This document shows positions 24,540 through 45,266 of a stretch of DNA of 64,000 bases, piece after piece; positions within the stretch are counted from its first letter, which is position 1; the number at the start of each line of letters is the position of its first letter. The DNA is from Lineus longissimus (taxonomy: Eukaryota > Nemertea > Pilidiophora > Heteronemertea > Lineidae), in contig NC_088314.1 in the NCBI RefSeq assembly GCF_910592395.1, positions 7,440,001-7,504,000 on the forward strand, in the 5' to 3' direction. Under the pieces are notes generated by a model. That model made no database searches. It saw only the letters and a program-made list of their open reading frames with translations, and was not told where the DNA came from. A program made the position numbers and the translations under genes.

Positions 24540-24614
24540 AACAGGTTTTATTTATTGTTATTGGTCTAAGCAGAAGATATTGGTACTTCTGTCAAACTCC
24601 CAAAAGTTTACATA
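24540..24614. promoter_or_regulatory. Compact bidirectional promoter, CDC123 / TXNL4B
   Basis: Only 75 bp separates the divergent start codons of CDC123 and TXNL4B, so both 5' UTRs must be very short or overlap across this segment. It contains an inverted CCAAT box (attgg, in gttattggtct), an element common in bidirectional promoters. No TATA box is clear. Confidence 0.6.
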
Positions 24615-25868
24615 ATGAGTTTTCTTCTTTCAAAATTATCTGATAAAAAAGGTGTTGACGAAGTAATCAAGAGCACTGAAGACATAATTCTAGTGCTAAG
24701 GTTTGGAAGAGAACATGATTCAACTTGTCTGCAGCTGGATGACATCGTAAGTTGCTTCGATTAAGTTAAATTTTCAATTTGTGAAAAATGTGTGAAGCCA
24801 GTTTTTTAGCAGTGCCTTCATATGCCTAGGCTTATATCATTGGTTGGACTGGTGAAGAGCGCTCACCCTGCTTTGTCTCAGAGACTGTCCATTAAAACCA
24901 GTATGCATGCATCACTCAGTCACTTCAAGTCACCAGTCATCACATCATCATATTTTCTTAACCTATTCTCATACTTGGGGTGGGGAGGCACTTTTTATTT
25001 CTGTTATTTAATGATGGTAGACGACGTCAAAGTTGACTCATTTCAAGGGAAAATATTTCCATACCACGAGCTGAGGACATTACTTCCCCCACTTCATCAC
25101 ATACTGGAAAGAAGCCCCCCCCCCCCCCATGGGATGGGGGGGACGAGAATTAAGCTTTCAATTTTACCTGGCCCAATATTAATTTCAGCTTGCAAAGTGT
25201 GAGGCAGAGTTGTCGAAAATGGCAAAGATCTACACAGTTGAAATTGACAGCGTCCCAGTTTACTGTCGCTATTTTGACATCACACTGATTCCTGCAACTA
25301 TCTTCTTCTTTAATGGTCAACACATGAAAGTAGATTGGGGGTAAGTTTAAAACTAAAAAACAAAATCCCAAACTGTGACCAACAGGCTCAGCGTCTAGTA
25401 AAGTTTACAGTTTTGAATAAAATCTGATTGTCATAAACATAATAGAAATAAACGTCCTGGAAATTCCACGACATTTGGTTGGAAGATAAAGGGGTCGTTG
25501 TCGAAAATCACAAGCGTTAATTACAATGTATGAGTGGGTTTGGGTGCCTCAGATACTTAGTACGGTAATATCATTGATGGTTACTGAAATGGTGCAGATA
25601 AAATTGGTCGAACGATGGATTGGTATTGGTATAAATCTGTCCAACTGACCTCTGATCCTCTGAATTCAACTTCCAAATCATCCATAATCATTCCTTTTGC
25701 AGGACACCAGACCATACAAAGTTCATTGGAAGTTTCTGTTCAAAGCAAGACTTTATTGATGTGATTGAGACACTTTACCGTGGTGCCATGAGAGGGAAAG
25801 TTATGGTACCGAGTCCATTAGATCCCGCTAGCATCCCCAAGTATGACTTACTGTTCAAGGATATCTGA
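24615..25868 (+). CDS. TXNL4B: TXNL4B (Dim2), thioredoxin-like pre-mRNA splicing factor
   Basis: TXNL4B is a DIM1-family thioredoxin-fold protein associated with the spliceosome and needed for S/G2 progression. The three exons, 24615-24746, 25189-25340 and 25703-25868, give 149 residues, the same as the human protein. It opens [20 protein letters not shown] and continues [18 protein letters not shown], then [37 protein letters not shown] and [10 protein letters not shown], ending [11 protein letters not shown]. As in the family, the redox CXXC is absent and only the single Cys of TCLQLDD remains, so no oxidoreductase activity is expected. Its start is 75 bp from that of CDC123 on the other strand. 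U5-associated TXNL4A (DIM1) is excluded by length and by the N-terminal sequence. Confidence 0.96.
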
Positions 25869-27201
25869 GGGAAGAATCCGGTTAAAAGGATGAATGAAAT
25901 TACTCAATCCCATCAGCTGGTTCATGTAGCAGTGGAATTGATGGGCTGTCCTTATAGACCAGTAGTGTTGCAGTTGGACTGTGCGGGCTTGTTGCATTTC
26001 AGTAAAAGGCAGTCAACTGTTAAGCAAAAGCTTTAGCTTGGACGAGGAGATAAAGTGACAATTATTCTCTATGATGGTCGATAGAATGTTCTAGGTGGTG
26101 TCTTTCAGTATTGTCTTCGTAAAATTAGAGAGAGAGGAAATGCCCAAACATTTACTTGCTATCACAGTTGAAATTGAAGAATCTAGGACAACTCAGGAGG
26201 TTTTCATGAAACTCGGTTTTAATTGAACTGACATGGTAATGTCCTTGTAGAAAAGGTGTTGTTCTGACAGAGGGCGATACTAAAAACTTTTTCAGATATT
26301 TCTGATCATGGGAGTAACGAGTATGTTCTAGTTTGAAAAGTGTTATCAATATATTGCATAATGTTTGAATACCCGAATTAAACTGATTTTATTTGCAATA
26401 TTCCCTCTTGCTGGTAATTCATTAAAAGTGGGTGAAATATTTGACTCGAGGCTTTACCTTTGTTACATCTGTATGTCATCTCCCTGCCTCTCAAATACGC
26501 CTTTGAGTTCTTCAAATCACACATAGGCAGCAGAAGTTCTGACAAAATGTCTTGATTTTGTATCCGGTTACACGAGTCCAGTTGCCGGGCAAATTACATG
26601 CAACACCCGCAAATGCCCTGAAATTTTGAAATCTCACCCTGCTGAAAGGGCTTCTCACTGCTGGTGTCTGCCTGCACTAAGGGGCTTTAAAAAATCTTCA
26701 TGGGAACAGATGTGCATACCCCTTCTTTGGGAGTGACTCTCTGGGCTCTATGCTCATGTATGCCACTGGACACAACCTCGATTGGATGGTACAAATGACC
26801 AGGTAGTCGTTTCCTAACAGGTCCTAAGTCCTAGGTTGGCTGGTGGTCCCGACATCAAAACCTAACATAATCTTGCCTACCTGGCAATGCCTCATAATTT
26901 ACCTAAAGGCTTTAATCCTTGGAACGTGTAGGTTTTTTGAGACGCCCAGTAAACACATAAACACTCTTGACCTAGATCTTTTATCTGGGTCTTGTGTGCT
27001 GATTGTGATCATTACAGGTGGTTGGGTATGAATTATATCATGACTGAAAATGTGTATATCATAGTATATATCAGGATTTGGAAAGTGGTCAGTAGAGTTA
27101 GTGACAGTGCAGTTGCAAGTGACAAGGCTGTTTGGCAGGCTTATAAGTAGAAAATGCTGGCCACAAGAAGTATCCAAGTTTGCAAATATGGCAGGGTTTT
27201 T
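25869..27201. other. TXNL4B 3' region and intergenic DNA
   Basis: No exon or repeat family member was recognised. The beginning should be TXNL4B 3' UTR, but no strong AATAAA was found close to the stop. The short open frames on both strands have no recognisable features. Confidence 0.4.
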
Positions 27202-30200
27202 ATGCAAAGACGCTTTTTGAAAAGGTAAGGGCGCTTTTTTTCAAACATGCTATTGTGGGTATTGACCTAAATCTTTACTTGGTTATTTGTACCAATTGCT
27301 TACACGTTGATAGTAGTATAATCTCATTTTTCAAGTTGACTGTAGACCTGCTTTTGCTGTACATGGAAGCCTGTGTCATAATAATTCTTCAACTTGTGAA
27401 TTTAGTCTTTGGGCAAAGCACTTTACTGTGTGGGTACACTTACTCGCTTGGAAATTATTGCAATGAATATTCCGACAGTATAACATTAGTATAATCAACT
27501 TGGTATGATGTACTAAGGCCTAAGGAATCGGGCATATGCATACATTGTTTGACCTTGGGCCACACACTTTACCTGAGGCTTAGTGCAGAGTTCACTTCAC
27601 CTTAATGCTAGCCGTGGACAATGTAGGAGACTTGACTTTTGTGAGGCCTACCTCCGCCTAGTGGAGAGGGGACTATGCAAGAACATCGCTGTTGACACTG
27701 TCAATGTAGGACCTTGTGCAACACACTTTACACGAGAGGAAAGAAATGCAAGTGGAATGAACAACTCAAGTGATTAAATCCTTTATTGCATTATGTTTGG
27801 CCTCAGGTAATATAAAAATTATACAAGTACTATACATATATTTTTGTTAATATCAGTATGTGCCCATTAATTTATGTCTTTCTATATGTGTTTGTGTTGG
27901 CAGTACTGCAGGTCTCTGCACCCAAAATCCTGCCAAACGTCAGCAATGGAGCTACCTGCAAGGTCGATCAGACACGCCCCTCCTTGGCAAGACAATTGGT
28001 CAGCTAATGCTAGAGCAAGCTGAGAAGCATCCTGACAACGAGGCCTTCGTTTTCCCACATCAAAATATCCGAATATCATTTCAGGATCTACTGGAACAGG
28101 TTGGTAATTCAACTGATTCTGACCCATGTCAGTGTGAGAAATTAAGGTGACTGTCCTCAAAGTTAAATTACAAGAAAAGTAAAACTTAATCTGACCTACC
28201 TGGCTCGTACCTATACATCTAACACATATTATCAACCCCTTCATTTCAGTGTGATAAACTTGCAGCAGGCTTCCTTGCCCTTGGGATCAAAAAGGGTGAC
28301 CGCGTGGGGATGTGGGGGCCAAACTTGGCTGAATGGGCCATCACACAGTTTGCTACAGCAAGAGCGGGCATTATCTTGGTAAGTGGGCACAACTGGTACT
28401 GGTAGTGTATTCTGAGAGACTTTGGTTGCAATGGAACACTGTTTACAGTGTGTAATGCACTGTGCCTTGTTTTAGCGGCAGCAGCCCGGGCAGTGGTTAC
28501 GGTTAGGAAACCTGTCATTTTAATTCAAAGCCTTGACTGCGACCTTGGTTTATGATAATAAATGAAATGCACATCTGCAGCTGGAACTTCTGGTTGTAAC
28601 ATACCGTAATTAATTCATGACTGGCCCATCGTGTCAGCTTGCAGTACGGGATTGGTACAAAACATATTCCCCCCCCTCCCTCCCGTTGGAAATTCTGGCA
28701 ATACCAATGTTCCACTATGAATTTCCTTGCAGGTCAATATCAACCCTGCTTACCAAGTCCAGGAGTTGGAGTACACTTTGAAGAAAGTTGGTTGCAAAGC
28801 AGTGGTTGCAGCAGAAAGGTTCAAAACGCAGAACTATTATGAGATGTTATTTGACATAAACCACGAACTTGCATTCAGTAAACCGGGCGAGCTGCACAGC
28901 AATAGATTGCCAGACTTGAAGCATGTTATCATGCTGGGGGAAGATGATTATCCGTAAGTTCAGGTCTGCATTTGCAAGTTAGCAACTGCCAGTTTTCTAC
29001 TGATCCAATGCCTCTTTTCCCAAACAGGCATTTGGGACTTCTGATTAAGTATTAGATGTATTATAGCCCTAATAAATTAGTGCCTACAAAGACAGAGATC
29101 AGTAGATATAAGTTACAGGTACAAATATTTGTCAGATGTTGTCATGAAAATAGAGCCAACCTGCTATTAAAAGTATGTGTAACCCCAATCTGATCTATTA
29201 ATCTTATATTGCAGGGGGACATTTCGATTTCAAGATGTAATGGAAATGGGAAACAAAGAGTTGAGGTCGGAAATTGAGAACATGCAGTCAGATTTACAGT
29301 TTGATGATGCTATAAACATTCAGTTTACATCCGTGAGTATCATTGCTCTCTCTCTCTGCTATGGACAAAATGACCTCTGTATATGCGCCTAACAACTAGT
29401 GGTTTAAATGGTTGGTAATAGCAGTCACGATCATTGATGGTGGTTGTTGCAGGTCCATGCTCTAAAAATACGTTATCACAGCAACCTGCACACAGTAGTG
29501 TTAGTAGTTATGATAGATGTTCGTCACCTCCCAAGTCAAAAATATTCACCTGCTTGTCTTTTTTCAGGGAACAACCGGAAATCCAAAAGGTGCTACACTT
29601 TCACATCACAACATTGTCAACAATTGCTATTTCGGTGGTAAAATTCTAGAGTATGATACGAAACCTGCCTCCATCTGTGTCCCGGTACCTCTGTATCATT
29701 GCTTTGGGATGGTGCTTGGCTGTTTGTCATCAGTGGTGCACGGAAGTAAGGTAGTATTCCCGGCCGCTGGGGTCGAGCCAGGTGCAAGTCTTGCTGCCAT
29801 TCAACAAGAAAAGTAAGTATGCCTATGATTTTTGTTCAAATAAATAAGCCAACATTTGAATAAGCTCATCAGGATGTATCGGGTTGTAGGCCAGATGAAT
29901 TCTGCATCTAATACACTGCTGCTCTAATCTATACTATAACTTGCTGTTGCTGCTATCATTACCAGTTTAAGGTCAAAGGCACAGCCAGATGGACTGTGCA
30001 TATAGATGTGTGAGCCCACTACCAGGTTTTAGCCTGAAAATGGCCTGAGACTCGAAAACCAAGGACCAGCTACTTGTAAAGCAGACGCAATAACCATTAG
30101 GCCATCACGCTCTTGCCCCATAAAATGGTTGTCTGTTAAAATGTGCATTCTATGAATTGGGGCTCTGCCTTTGTACAATGGAAGTATTGTAATTACCCTA

Positions 30201-32551
30201 CGCAAATTTAGCCTCTCTCATAAAGTCTGCTTAAATTAGACCTCGTATGAATACATTACTTCCAGGTGCAATTCTCTGTACGGTACTCCCACAATGTTCA
30301 TAGACATGCTGGCGCATCCTTCGTTCGACTCATTTGATTTGACGAGTCTGAATACGGGAATCATGGCTGGTTCACCATGCCCTGTGGAGGTTATGAAACA
30401 AGTGGTTACCAGGATGCACATGAAAGAGGTCACAGTGAGTAGACCTTTTGATGATGATCAAAAAGAGATACAGTAGAAACTCTATAAAGGACACCCTCAG
30501 GACTGATAAATGCTGTCCTTAATGGAGAGGTGTCCTGATTAGAGAGGTCCGCTAAGGGAGGTTCCACTGTACTATGCTACACCCAAGTGTACTCAAACTG
30601 CTGGTCAAATATTTTTGGATACATTTTTACTGCCTCCCAGGAACAGTTCTCCAAATAGGAAATCTGCAATGGTCCTTCCCTTATGAATCTTCAAATACTT
30701 CCATGATAATAAGCTTATGAGTGTCGCTGAAAGTGTAAACGTAATCTTTTGGTTTGTCTCATTTTCAGATTGCCTATGGTACGACAGAAAATAGTCCAGT
30801 GACATTTATGGGATTCAAAGATGACCCCACAGACAAAAAAGTGTCAACTATTGGGCATCCGTATGCACATGTGGAGGTAATGAAACTAATTCCATCAGCA
30901 CAAAGTTGTGCCATGGCCAAATGATATTTGATTCTTTATATCTTGCTGAATTTCAAAAAGCCAGGTGTTGAGTTGTGATCTAATTTGAATTCCCCTGTGA
31001 AAATACCTTTACATGTAATTTAATTTTGACTGCCAAGGGATTATCTGTGTTTGAGAAGACTCCAAGCATGAGCCAGTACTGCATTACACAGTGCAGTATG
31101 ACCTGCAGAGAGTAACCTAACATCAAGTGTTTAATTCTTCAATTCATTTCAGACGAAAGTGATTGACTCAAATGGGAAGATCGTGCCAAGAGGACAAGCT
31201 GGTGAATTATGTACACGAGGTTACACAACAATGCTGGGCTACTGGGAAGATAAGGCGAAGACGGACGAATGTATTGAGCCCGACGGTTGGTATCATACTG
31301 GGTAAGGCAATACCTATTGTTAACAATGTGAATGAAGATGTCACTATGCAAGTTTTAGACCAATTGGCAACGTCAGAGAGACTTGAGGCCCCTTAAATAC
31401 CTTTACACTTTTTTCAATGTTGTGCATGGCACTGTCAGTTCCGTATTCACCCTGAAGAGGGGGTTTGTGTTGTTTTAACATTGAAGCCTCAGGATAATTA
31501 ATAAGCAGTTTGGAAGTCACAACGACTCTATTGATAGGGCCAGGGGTTGTTGCAATCTTTTATAATTGTGTCTCGCTGTTTCAGAGATCTTGCCGTCTTA
31601 GATGAGGATGGTTATGGTGCCATTGTGGGTAGGATAAAGGACGTTGTTATTCGAGGAGGGGAGAATATCTACCCAGTGGAGATTGAGCAGTACTTGTATA
31701 AACATCCTAGTGTTGAGGATGTGCAGGTTAGAAACAGACAATACTTCTTTTAAAAAGACTTCTTCAAAATTGACAGTGAAAATACTCTAATTTTTGGAAA
31801 ATGCCTCTCTTGCAGTCAAAATTAACTCAAAATTGATGTCACATATTCGTCCCTCAATGGTGACGCAACAGTACCCTGGTGACAGTCAGCGCCATGTTGC
31901 GACAGTCATAGTTTTGCTGGTCCCAATGGCAATCGCCATACCTGAATTTCAATGCACACTTTTTTCAGGTTATCGGGGTACCAGACGACAGGATGGGGGA
32001 GGAGCTATGTGCTTACATCCGTCTCAAGACAGGTCAGGAGGTGACAGGTGAAGAGATCAAGGCATTTTGTAAGGGAAAGGTAAGGACTGTTTCAAGTGAA
32101 GTATCTTGCTCGAGGTCATAGGGCTTATCCTTTAGAGAATTTGGCCCCTAGACCAAAATTGTGTGAATATTATACTTAAGCTTTGTGTGATCTTGGCTAC
32201 GACAGCATAACACATTTTGATGACCATACACACAACACTTAGAAATAAGGTCTTTATGATTATTATTTAACTATTTGTCAAGCAAAACATAGAAACAAAC
32301 TTGATTACACACTGGTAGTTAACTATAAAATTGTGTACATGTAATGTACATGTATGAACATTTTTCAATCTCATTTCCAGATGTCCCACTTCAAGATTCC
32401 AAAATACGTACTCTTCATTGACGCATATCCCCTTACCGTGACGGGGAAAGTCCAGAAATTCAAATTGCGAAAACAAGCTTTAGATGACCTTGAACTTCAT
32501 CATGTGATGCCTCATATTGAGCGTAAACAAGGCATGGTAGATGAAATTTGA
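27202..32551 (+). CDS. ACSF2: ACSF2, mitochondrial medium-chain acyl-CoA synthetase
   Basis: ACSF2 converts fatty acids to acyl-CoA via acyl-AMP. Secure exons: 27904-28099, 28250-28378, 28733-28953, 29215-29332, 29568-29812, 30266-30434, 30769-30876, 31153-31301, 31585-31726, 31969-32079 and 32381-32551. A tentative first exon, 27202-27224 (MQRRFLK plus two bases, donor gtaagg), fits in phase and makes 593 aa in total (human 615). Motifs are the P-loop [15 protein letters not shown] (split by an intron), the adenylate motif [33 protein letters not shown] with the ATP-ribose Asp and hinge, [12 protein letters not shown], and the catalytic Lys in [10 protein letters not shown]. The basic start suggests a mitochondrial presequence. 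The 5' end is the weak point; another upstream exon is possible. Introns hold a SINE and a MITE. Confidence 0.94.
29995..30118 (-). mobile_element. tRNA-derived SINE head in an ACSF2 intron
   Basis: On the minus strand the segment reads gcgtgatggcctaatggtta ... ggttttcgagtctcagg. It carries a Pol III A-box-like TGGCCTAATGGTTA and a B-box-like GGTTTTCGAGTC at tRNA-like spacing. It lies antisense within the intron between ACSF2 exons ending at 29812 and starting at 30266. Confidence 0.6.
30471..30569. mobile_element. Tigger/pogo-like MITE in an ACSF2 intron
   Basis: A 99-bp TA-flanked element, CAGTAGAAACTC at the left and GGGAGGTTCCACTG at the right, with the gtccttaatggagaggtgtc core. It is the shortest complete family member seen in the window. 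Confidence 0.8.
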
Positions 32552-33078
32552 TAGCGGGAGTAAGGACTTTGAAAGCAAATTTGTGATTGCTCTCCGACTG
32601 TCAGTCAAAACAATGATAGAATACGAAATTGTTTGAAATTCATTTAGGCGGGGGGGGTTGGGGGGCATTGATGCATTTCAAACTTTCATTCTCTCACTGT
32701 CTGTATCACTCCAGATCCTGAGTGAGCAATATATATGGTTTGTGAAATACCCACTGCAAATTAGAAATCGCCCAAATGTTTACAAATTCCACAGGCAGTT
32801 GGAATTAACAATGATGTAAAAGACATTTTTTAAATAAAAAAATCTAGATCATCCAAAATATCATGGGAAATATTTGGAAGACATGAACAACTGCAAGTAG
32901 ATTGTAGAACTGATCAGTATTATAGGTTATCTTCCAGTGCTACAATATTTCAAGTAGTCATTCTCTGGCTGTTGTCAAGTAGTTATGCTTACATGTAGAA
33001 TTATATGCTTACATATAGAATGCTTCCCTAAAATGCCATTCAAATTCAATGTATTTAAATGTGATATTACATGGTAGA

Positions 33079-33084
33079 AATAAA
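33079..33084 (+). terminator. ACSF2 poly(A) signal
   Basis: AATAAA in gtagaaataaaatatt, about 530 bp after the ACSF2 stop, followed within 30 bases by GT-rich tttgaactttgtttgtt. This is the arrangement expected of a cleavage site. It is the best candidate for the end of the ACSF2 transcript. Confidence 0.55.
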
Positions 33085-36000
33085 ATATTTTTGGAATTGA
33101 CAAATTTGAACTTTGTTTGTTACACTATGCCTTCAAGGATAAGCTTTCTGATCACTAGGATGGTATACACTCCAGATGCAGTGAATCGGCCTCATCCCTC
33201 TCCCAGTATGAATAGGAAGACAAAATGAACTGTCCAAGGAGTCTAGGTGAACAGGGGCATGTGCGTATCCTTTCCGGCAGTCTTTGATACCAGAATGAGT
33301 ATAAAGATAAAGCCTGAGTAAGAGGAGATATTGAGTTATAATGATTCTATGTTATGAGTCCCTGCAGAATAGAAAGCAGGCTCCAGATGTATGCATCCGA
33401 TGAAACTTGCTGGCACAAAGAGCCTACCCCCCCCCCCCACACCACCACCAATGACATTGACACAAGCGAGTCCGGATGCAAGACACCTGGTTGGTATTAG
33501 CCTACAGCCACTGCCTGACAAACAGCCTCCCCAACGATGAGGAGCAGCATTGCTACCGTAATTTGATTCGACACTGCCCGGCTATGCCAATATGTTGGTT
33601 TGTTGAGACCCTGGTCTGTGATTAAAAGCAGAGAGACTGAGGCCATCTGTCTTTGATCACAGTTAAAGTTAAAATGGATCCTTTGCCTGGATGCCTTGTT
33701 GATATGTGATATCTTCCCAGATTTCTCTGTCAAGAGTTTTCGTTGCTCTATGCCTTGCCCGTCGGGCTGATCGAGCAACATCTGAATGTGTTTTAGAGTC
33801 TACGCTCTCCTAGACAAAAGGCCTACTATGGCTGATGAGCTCTATCTATCTAGAGCTTTCTGGTTTTGAGGCACCAGTGCCTTCCCCTTTGCACCATGGT
33901 AGAAACTTCCCTACCAGAGTAAGTGCTCTTTCTTCTTCTTGGCAGAGTCCAGAAGTTGCCAGTGGAACACTTGCTATCAGACACCAGAACATTTGCTCCA
34001 GAACTGCCCACTCTGGGACGACGAGACTGGCCACATGGCCATACAGTGCATCAATTGAGACATAGCTCTGGGGGTCAAGTGAAGAAGAGCGGACAACCAG
34101 ATTTATCAGAGGCATAGGCCTGGTTCTGTAGTATCGCTTTAAAAAGCAAACCACAAGAAGTGGGGGTGGGAGCTCGACTGCCAGAGGTTGTATGATCATT
34201 TTTTCAACCTTGTCCTCTGCGCACTAGCATACGCCGGCATCAGCAGCCCTTCATCTAGAGAAACGAGAATCATTTTTAATGTTAAAGTGATTGCAGATGG
34301 GGTCAAGGCCATTTCACATCAGATCTCTTCACAAGACGAAGGATGATGCAACCTTAGTCACAATTGCCTTCTCAAGACACAAATGGGGGTGGGGGGGGGG
34401 GGCAGGCCACACTCTTTGACTGGAATCTCTTACCCACACCAATCGTAAAACCCACAAAAACCACGGTCAAGATCACTGGGAAAATTGGTTCAGGAGGAGC
34501 CTGTCAAGTAACTTTCCAAGACCATCCAGAGTTACGTTAATAGTCATCAACTTTTGTAACTAAATTTAACATGTTCATTCTGGCCTACCCGGACTACTGC
34601 GTCATTTCATTGGAGATGCAAATTGTTAGCCATTATGACACACGGATAGCTTGATCAATAATGACACCTTCCCTTGTTGAGAATATAACTTGAGAAAACA
34701 TTTTGTAGCATATTCAACATTTTATTATCAATACCAACTACCAGTAAATACATTATCTCTTAGAAAGAATATAAATATGACCATTTTAACGACGGTACTG
34801 GTATATTGACAATCAACAACATTCAGACTGACCTTGGACAGTATCTCTAGCCATTTCAGTTACCCACCAGTTTAAATATGGACCATTTAATGATAAAAGT
34901 CATTTTCTTCTGATCTTAGCATCTATTACAAGCTAATGTTGTGCAATTATAGTCCCAGCCATTGTGCACATTAATATGTACTGCCTGCTGTTGTTAGATC
35001 GATGACCATCAAGAGTACTCATATCATTTGTTTGGATGTACCACTACCATGGCTAAATATCCCCAGAGATCAGTCTAAATTCTACTCAGTTCAGGCCATA
35101 ATATCAATGACATCATTAACTAACACAAGGTATGAAAATATGGGAACAGGAAGCACTTTCTACAGTTCCTTAAAGCATAGATACTTTTAACTATATCATT
35201 AACTAACACATCCACAAAACAATTTAATTCAAATAAGGCAGTTTAGCTCAACCACAACTGTTGGCATATCGCACAACAGTGAAAAATATGTGAAGACAAA
35301 GAAGTGTGATAATACATATAATTACAACTTTCTGAAATTTCTCTCTTCACAAACTTTTATCCAGAATAACATCACGGCATAAATTGCAATAAGCATGACA
35401 TGATGATAGTATTTCTTCTGACATCAGCAAATAAAAGAAGTTTTCATTCAACTTTTTTTTCAGCAAAACTTTTTGTATGTTGCAAACCTGACATTGTGCA
35501 TTTGAAAGACTTCGAGACTGTTGGTCATTTAAAGGCGGTGGTTTTAACACACTGGGTGTTTAGAACACATACATGTATTGCCACAACAGTAGTGGCTGTG
35601 AATTCTTAGAACAATTCACAAGTATTGCCACAACAGTAGTGGCTGTGAATTCTTAGAACAATTCACATTAGTCCTCCACCCAATCAATGACTTTGTTTAT
35701 TTCCTGCGTCAACAAACGGACAGGTGGACAGGGAGTTGTAGGTGTCAAGATATAACGTCCCGACAAACCTTACAAATGTCGTCTGTTGATCTGTACATAC
35801 CAAAGCACATTTTTCAAATACTCAATGAAAAAGCCAGCGGCCATGTGCTCACCTGGAGTCAATGGCAGGAATATGATTACTGTTTTGGTTTCAGAGTTTG
35901 ACCTCAGTGACCTTGGAAATTAGGTCAAGGTCAAAATATTTATCCAAAACATCATGCACAACGAGGCAATGAAGAGGGTTTTTTAAAGAAAGATTTTTAC

Positions 36001-37809
36001 ACCAATTTGCACATTACATATATGACCATAAGTACATGTATGGAACATAGAACTATAACAACAGTACTGATGCTCAACTCGCATCTGATATATCTCTAAT
36101 CAATACTTGATAAAAACCAACAATATCATAGTGATAATATATGACCAATTTTAGATACAAAATAGCAGTATTACATGTTATGCCAATATTGAAAAAAAAA
36201 TAGAATCATATGATAGAGGAGATAGAATTATATCAAAAATTACTTCGCGAGTCACAAGGAGAAACGTGACAGCAGACACATAAACCTTCCAAAGACCACT
36301 CGATTATATGTAATAATGAGAGCCTTATGAATACTTTCATACTTTGCCGACTCCATCTCAAAGTGCCTTTCACTAGTGGTCTCCATTACAGGTGTCCGCA
36401 TGCACTCTGGGCTAACCAGATATTTCCATAGGCTGGAGAGTCCAGAGTTACTTATATATTTAAAAGGAGTGATCCATCATTTGAACGTCTTCAACATTAG
36501 AACACTACAGTTTTTTGATTGTACAATAAGGATCCCAATTTTTTTTCAAGAGTTATATATAATTATGAAATATTGATTAGGTGGACTCTTCAGTGGAAGC
36601 TCAAGATATTTATACCTGGCTTTGTTAAAAGTTTGGCAAGAATAAATAAATTGTGCATTACAACACATAAAGTAGAAGATGAAGACTTTTTGAAAAAATC
36701 TTTTAATTACACGCACTACTATTGACGATAAAGATGATAGAAAAATATACAATGATCTATAAAGGATAGTCCTCAGGGAAGGTCCTAGGGATTAGTCACC
36801 AACTGCATGCCCCCCCCCCCCTTTCAAATGTAACACACCTTTCTAAAAGTCCTGGATATATCACAGACCCTGCTGGTACTTGTCAATTAGGGTTTGAATC
36901 TTATGGAAATGTTTACATTCACCTCACGATGAAAGTAAGAAAACAAGACACGGTGGTTTATCAATCATAGAGACCTTAATTCGTCAATAGTGACCAATTT
37001 TCGTAACTAGCGATAAAAAAATGACAACATCAAGGTGTACATGTTTCAAATATTGCAAAAACACCTATGTTTTTCTTCGGATGGTGTACAATTTACTCAG
37101 CTCAAAGAGCTCCATCCTAACACTCCCCATCAATAAATACCCGACTCCTTATAAGTTATTACCAGACTACTTTCAACAACTAAACAATCTGAAATTCTAA
37201 TCACAAATAAGTCCCCCCTCCCATAACCCTTAAATACCCCTCTTCCAGTAGCTGATTTGTTCTTCTGTAAAAGGCTTCAACATTAGAACGACATGATCGC
37301 CATGAAACACTGGTCGTGAAAATTGCCCATATGTTAGACAATCTACAATGCCACTACTACAAAACTGCAAAAGAGACCAAGGTTCAAAGATTCTACCAAA
37401 AGTCTGTCAATTTTGAAATCCCACCTACAAAGAAAGCACCACGTAATACACTTCTCCTCATCTACTCACTACAGTTGACTTCAAATTTCTTAAATCACGA
37501 GCAGAGGAATACCAAGCGAACAACCCCATGAGATATCTGAAGTACCATTGTGCGGGCTGGGAAGGCTTGACCAGAAAATTTTTTGACAAGTTCTCAGAAC
37601 GGTGTCATTTTTTAAATATCGCCTTATGACTTGCATTATATGCCTTCCAACTGTCACCGTTTTCATGATTCCACGAAAAAAAAGAAGATTCTACACACAG
37701 TTAACTTTGGAAGAATAATTTTGATTTCTAGATACAAAATATTTTGTTGATATTAACCAAGCGCCATATCTCTTTTCAATGGGATGTATCAATCCTTTAG
37801 ATTTCTGCT
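33085..37809. other. Intergenic stretch between convergent ACSF2 and copine genes
   Basis: No gene was recognised. It holds homopolymer runs (poly-C near 33427 and 36811, poly-G near 34391), a two-copy 47-bp duplication at 35575, and AT-rich DNA. A 117-codon open frame at 33846-34199 (-) has no recognisable domain and no supporting splice structure. Confidence 0.5.
35575..35668. repeat. Two-copy 47-bp direct duplication
   Basis: The segment beginning attgccacaacagtagtggc and ending gaacaattcaca is repeated at once, with almost no differences, at a 47-bp offset. This indicates a recent local duplication. Confidence 0.9.
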
Positions 37810-37850
37810 TTTATTATAATTAATCCATCCTCCCCAAAATGTCTTTTATT
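37810..37850 (-). terminator. Copine poly(A) signals
   Basis: TTTATT, which is AATAAA on the minus strand, occurs at 37845-37850 and 37810-37815. These lie 62 and 97 bases after the copine stop codon and imply a short 3' UTR. Confidence 0.5.
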
Positions 37851-37911
37851 AGATTGAAACAATTAAACATGTGGCTTATTCATTTTACTATGATTGCTTG
37901 TGCTAATACAG

Positions 37912-45266
<7,355 letters not shown>

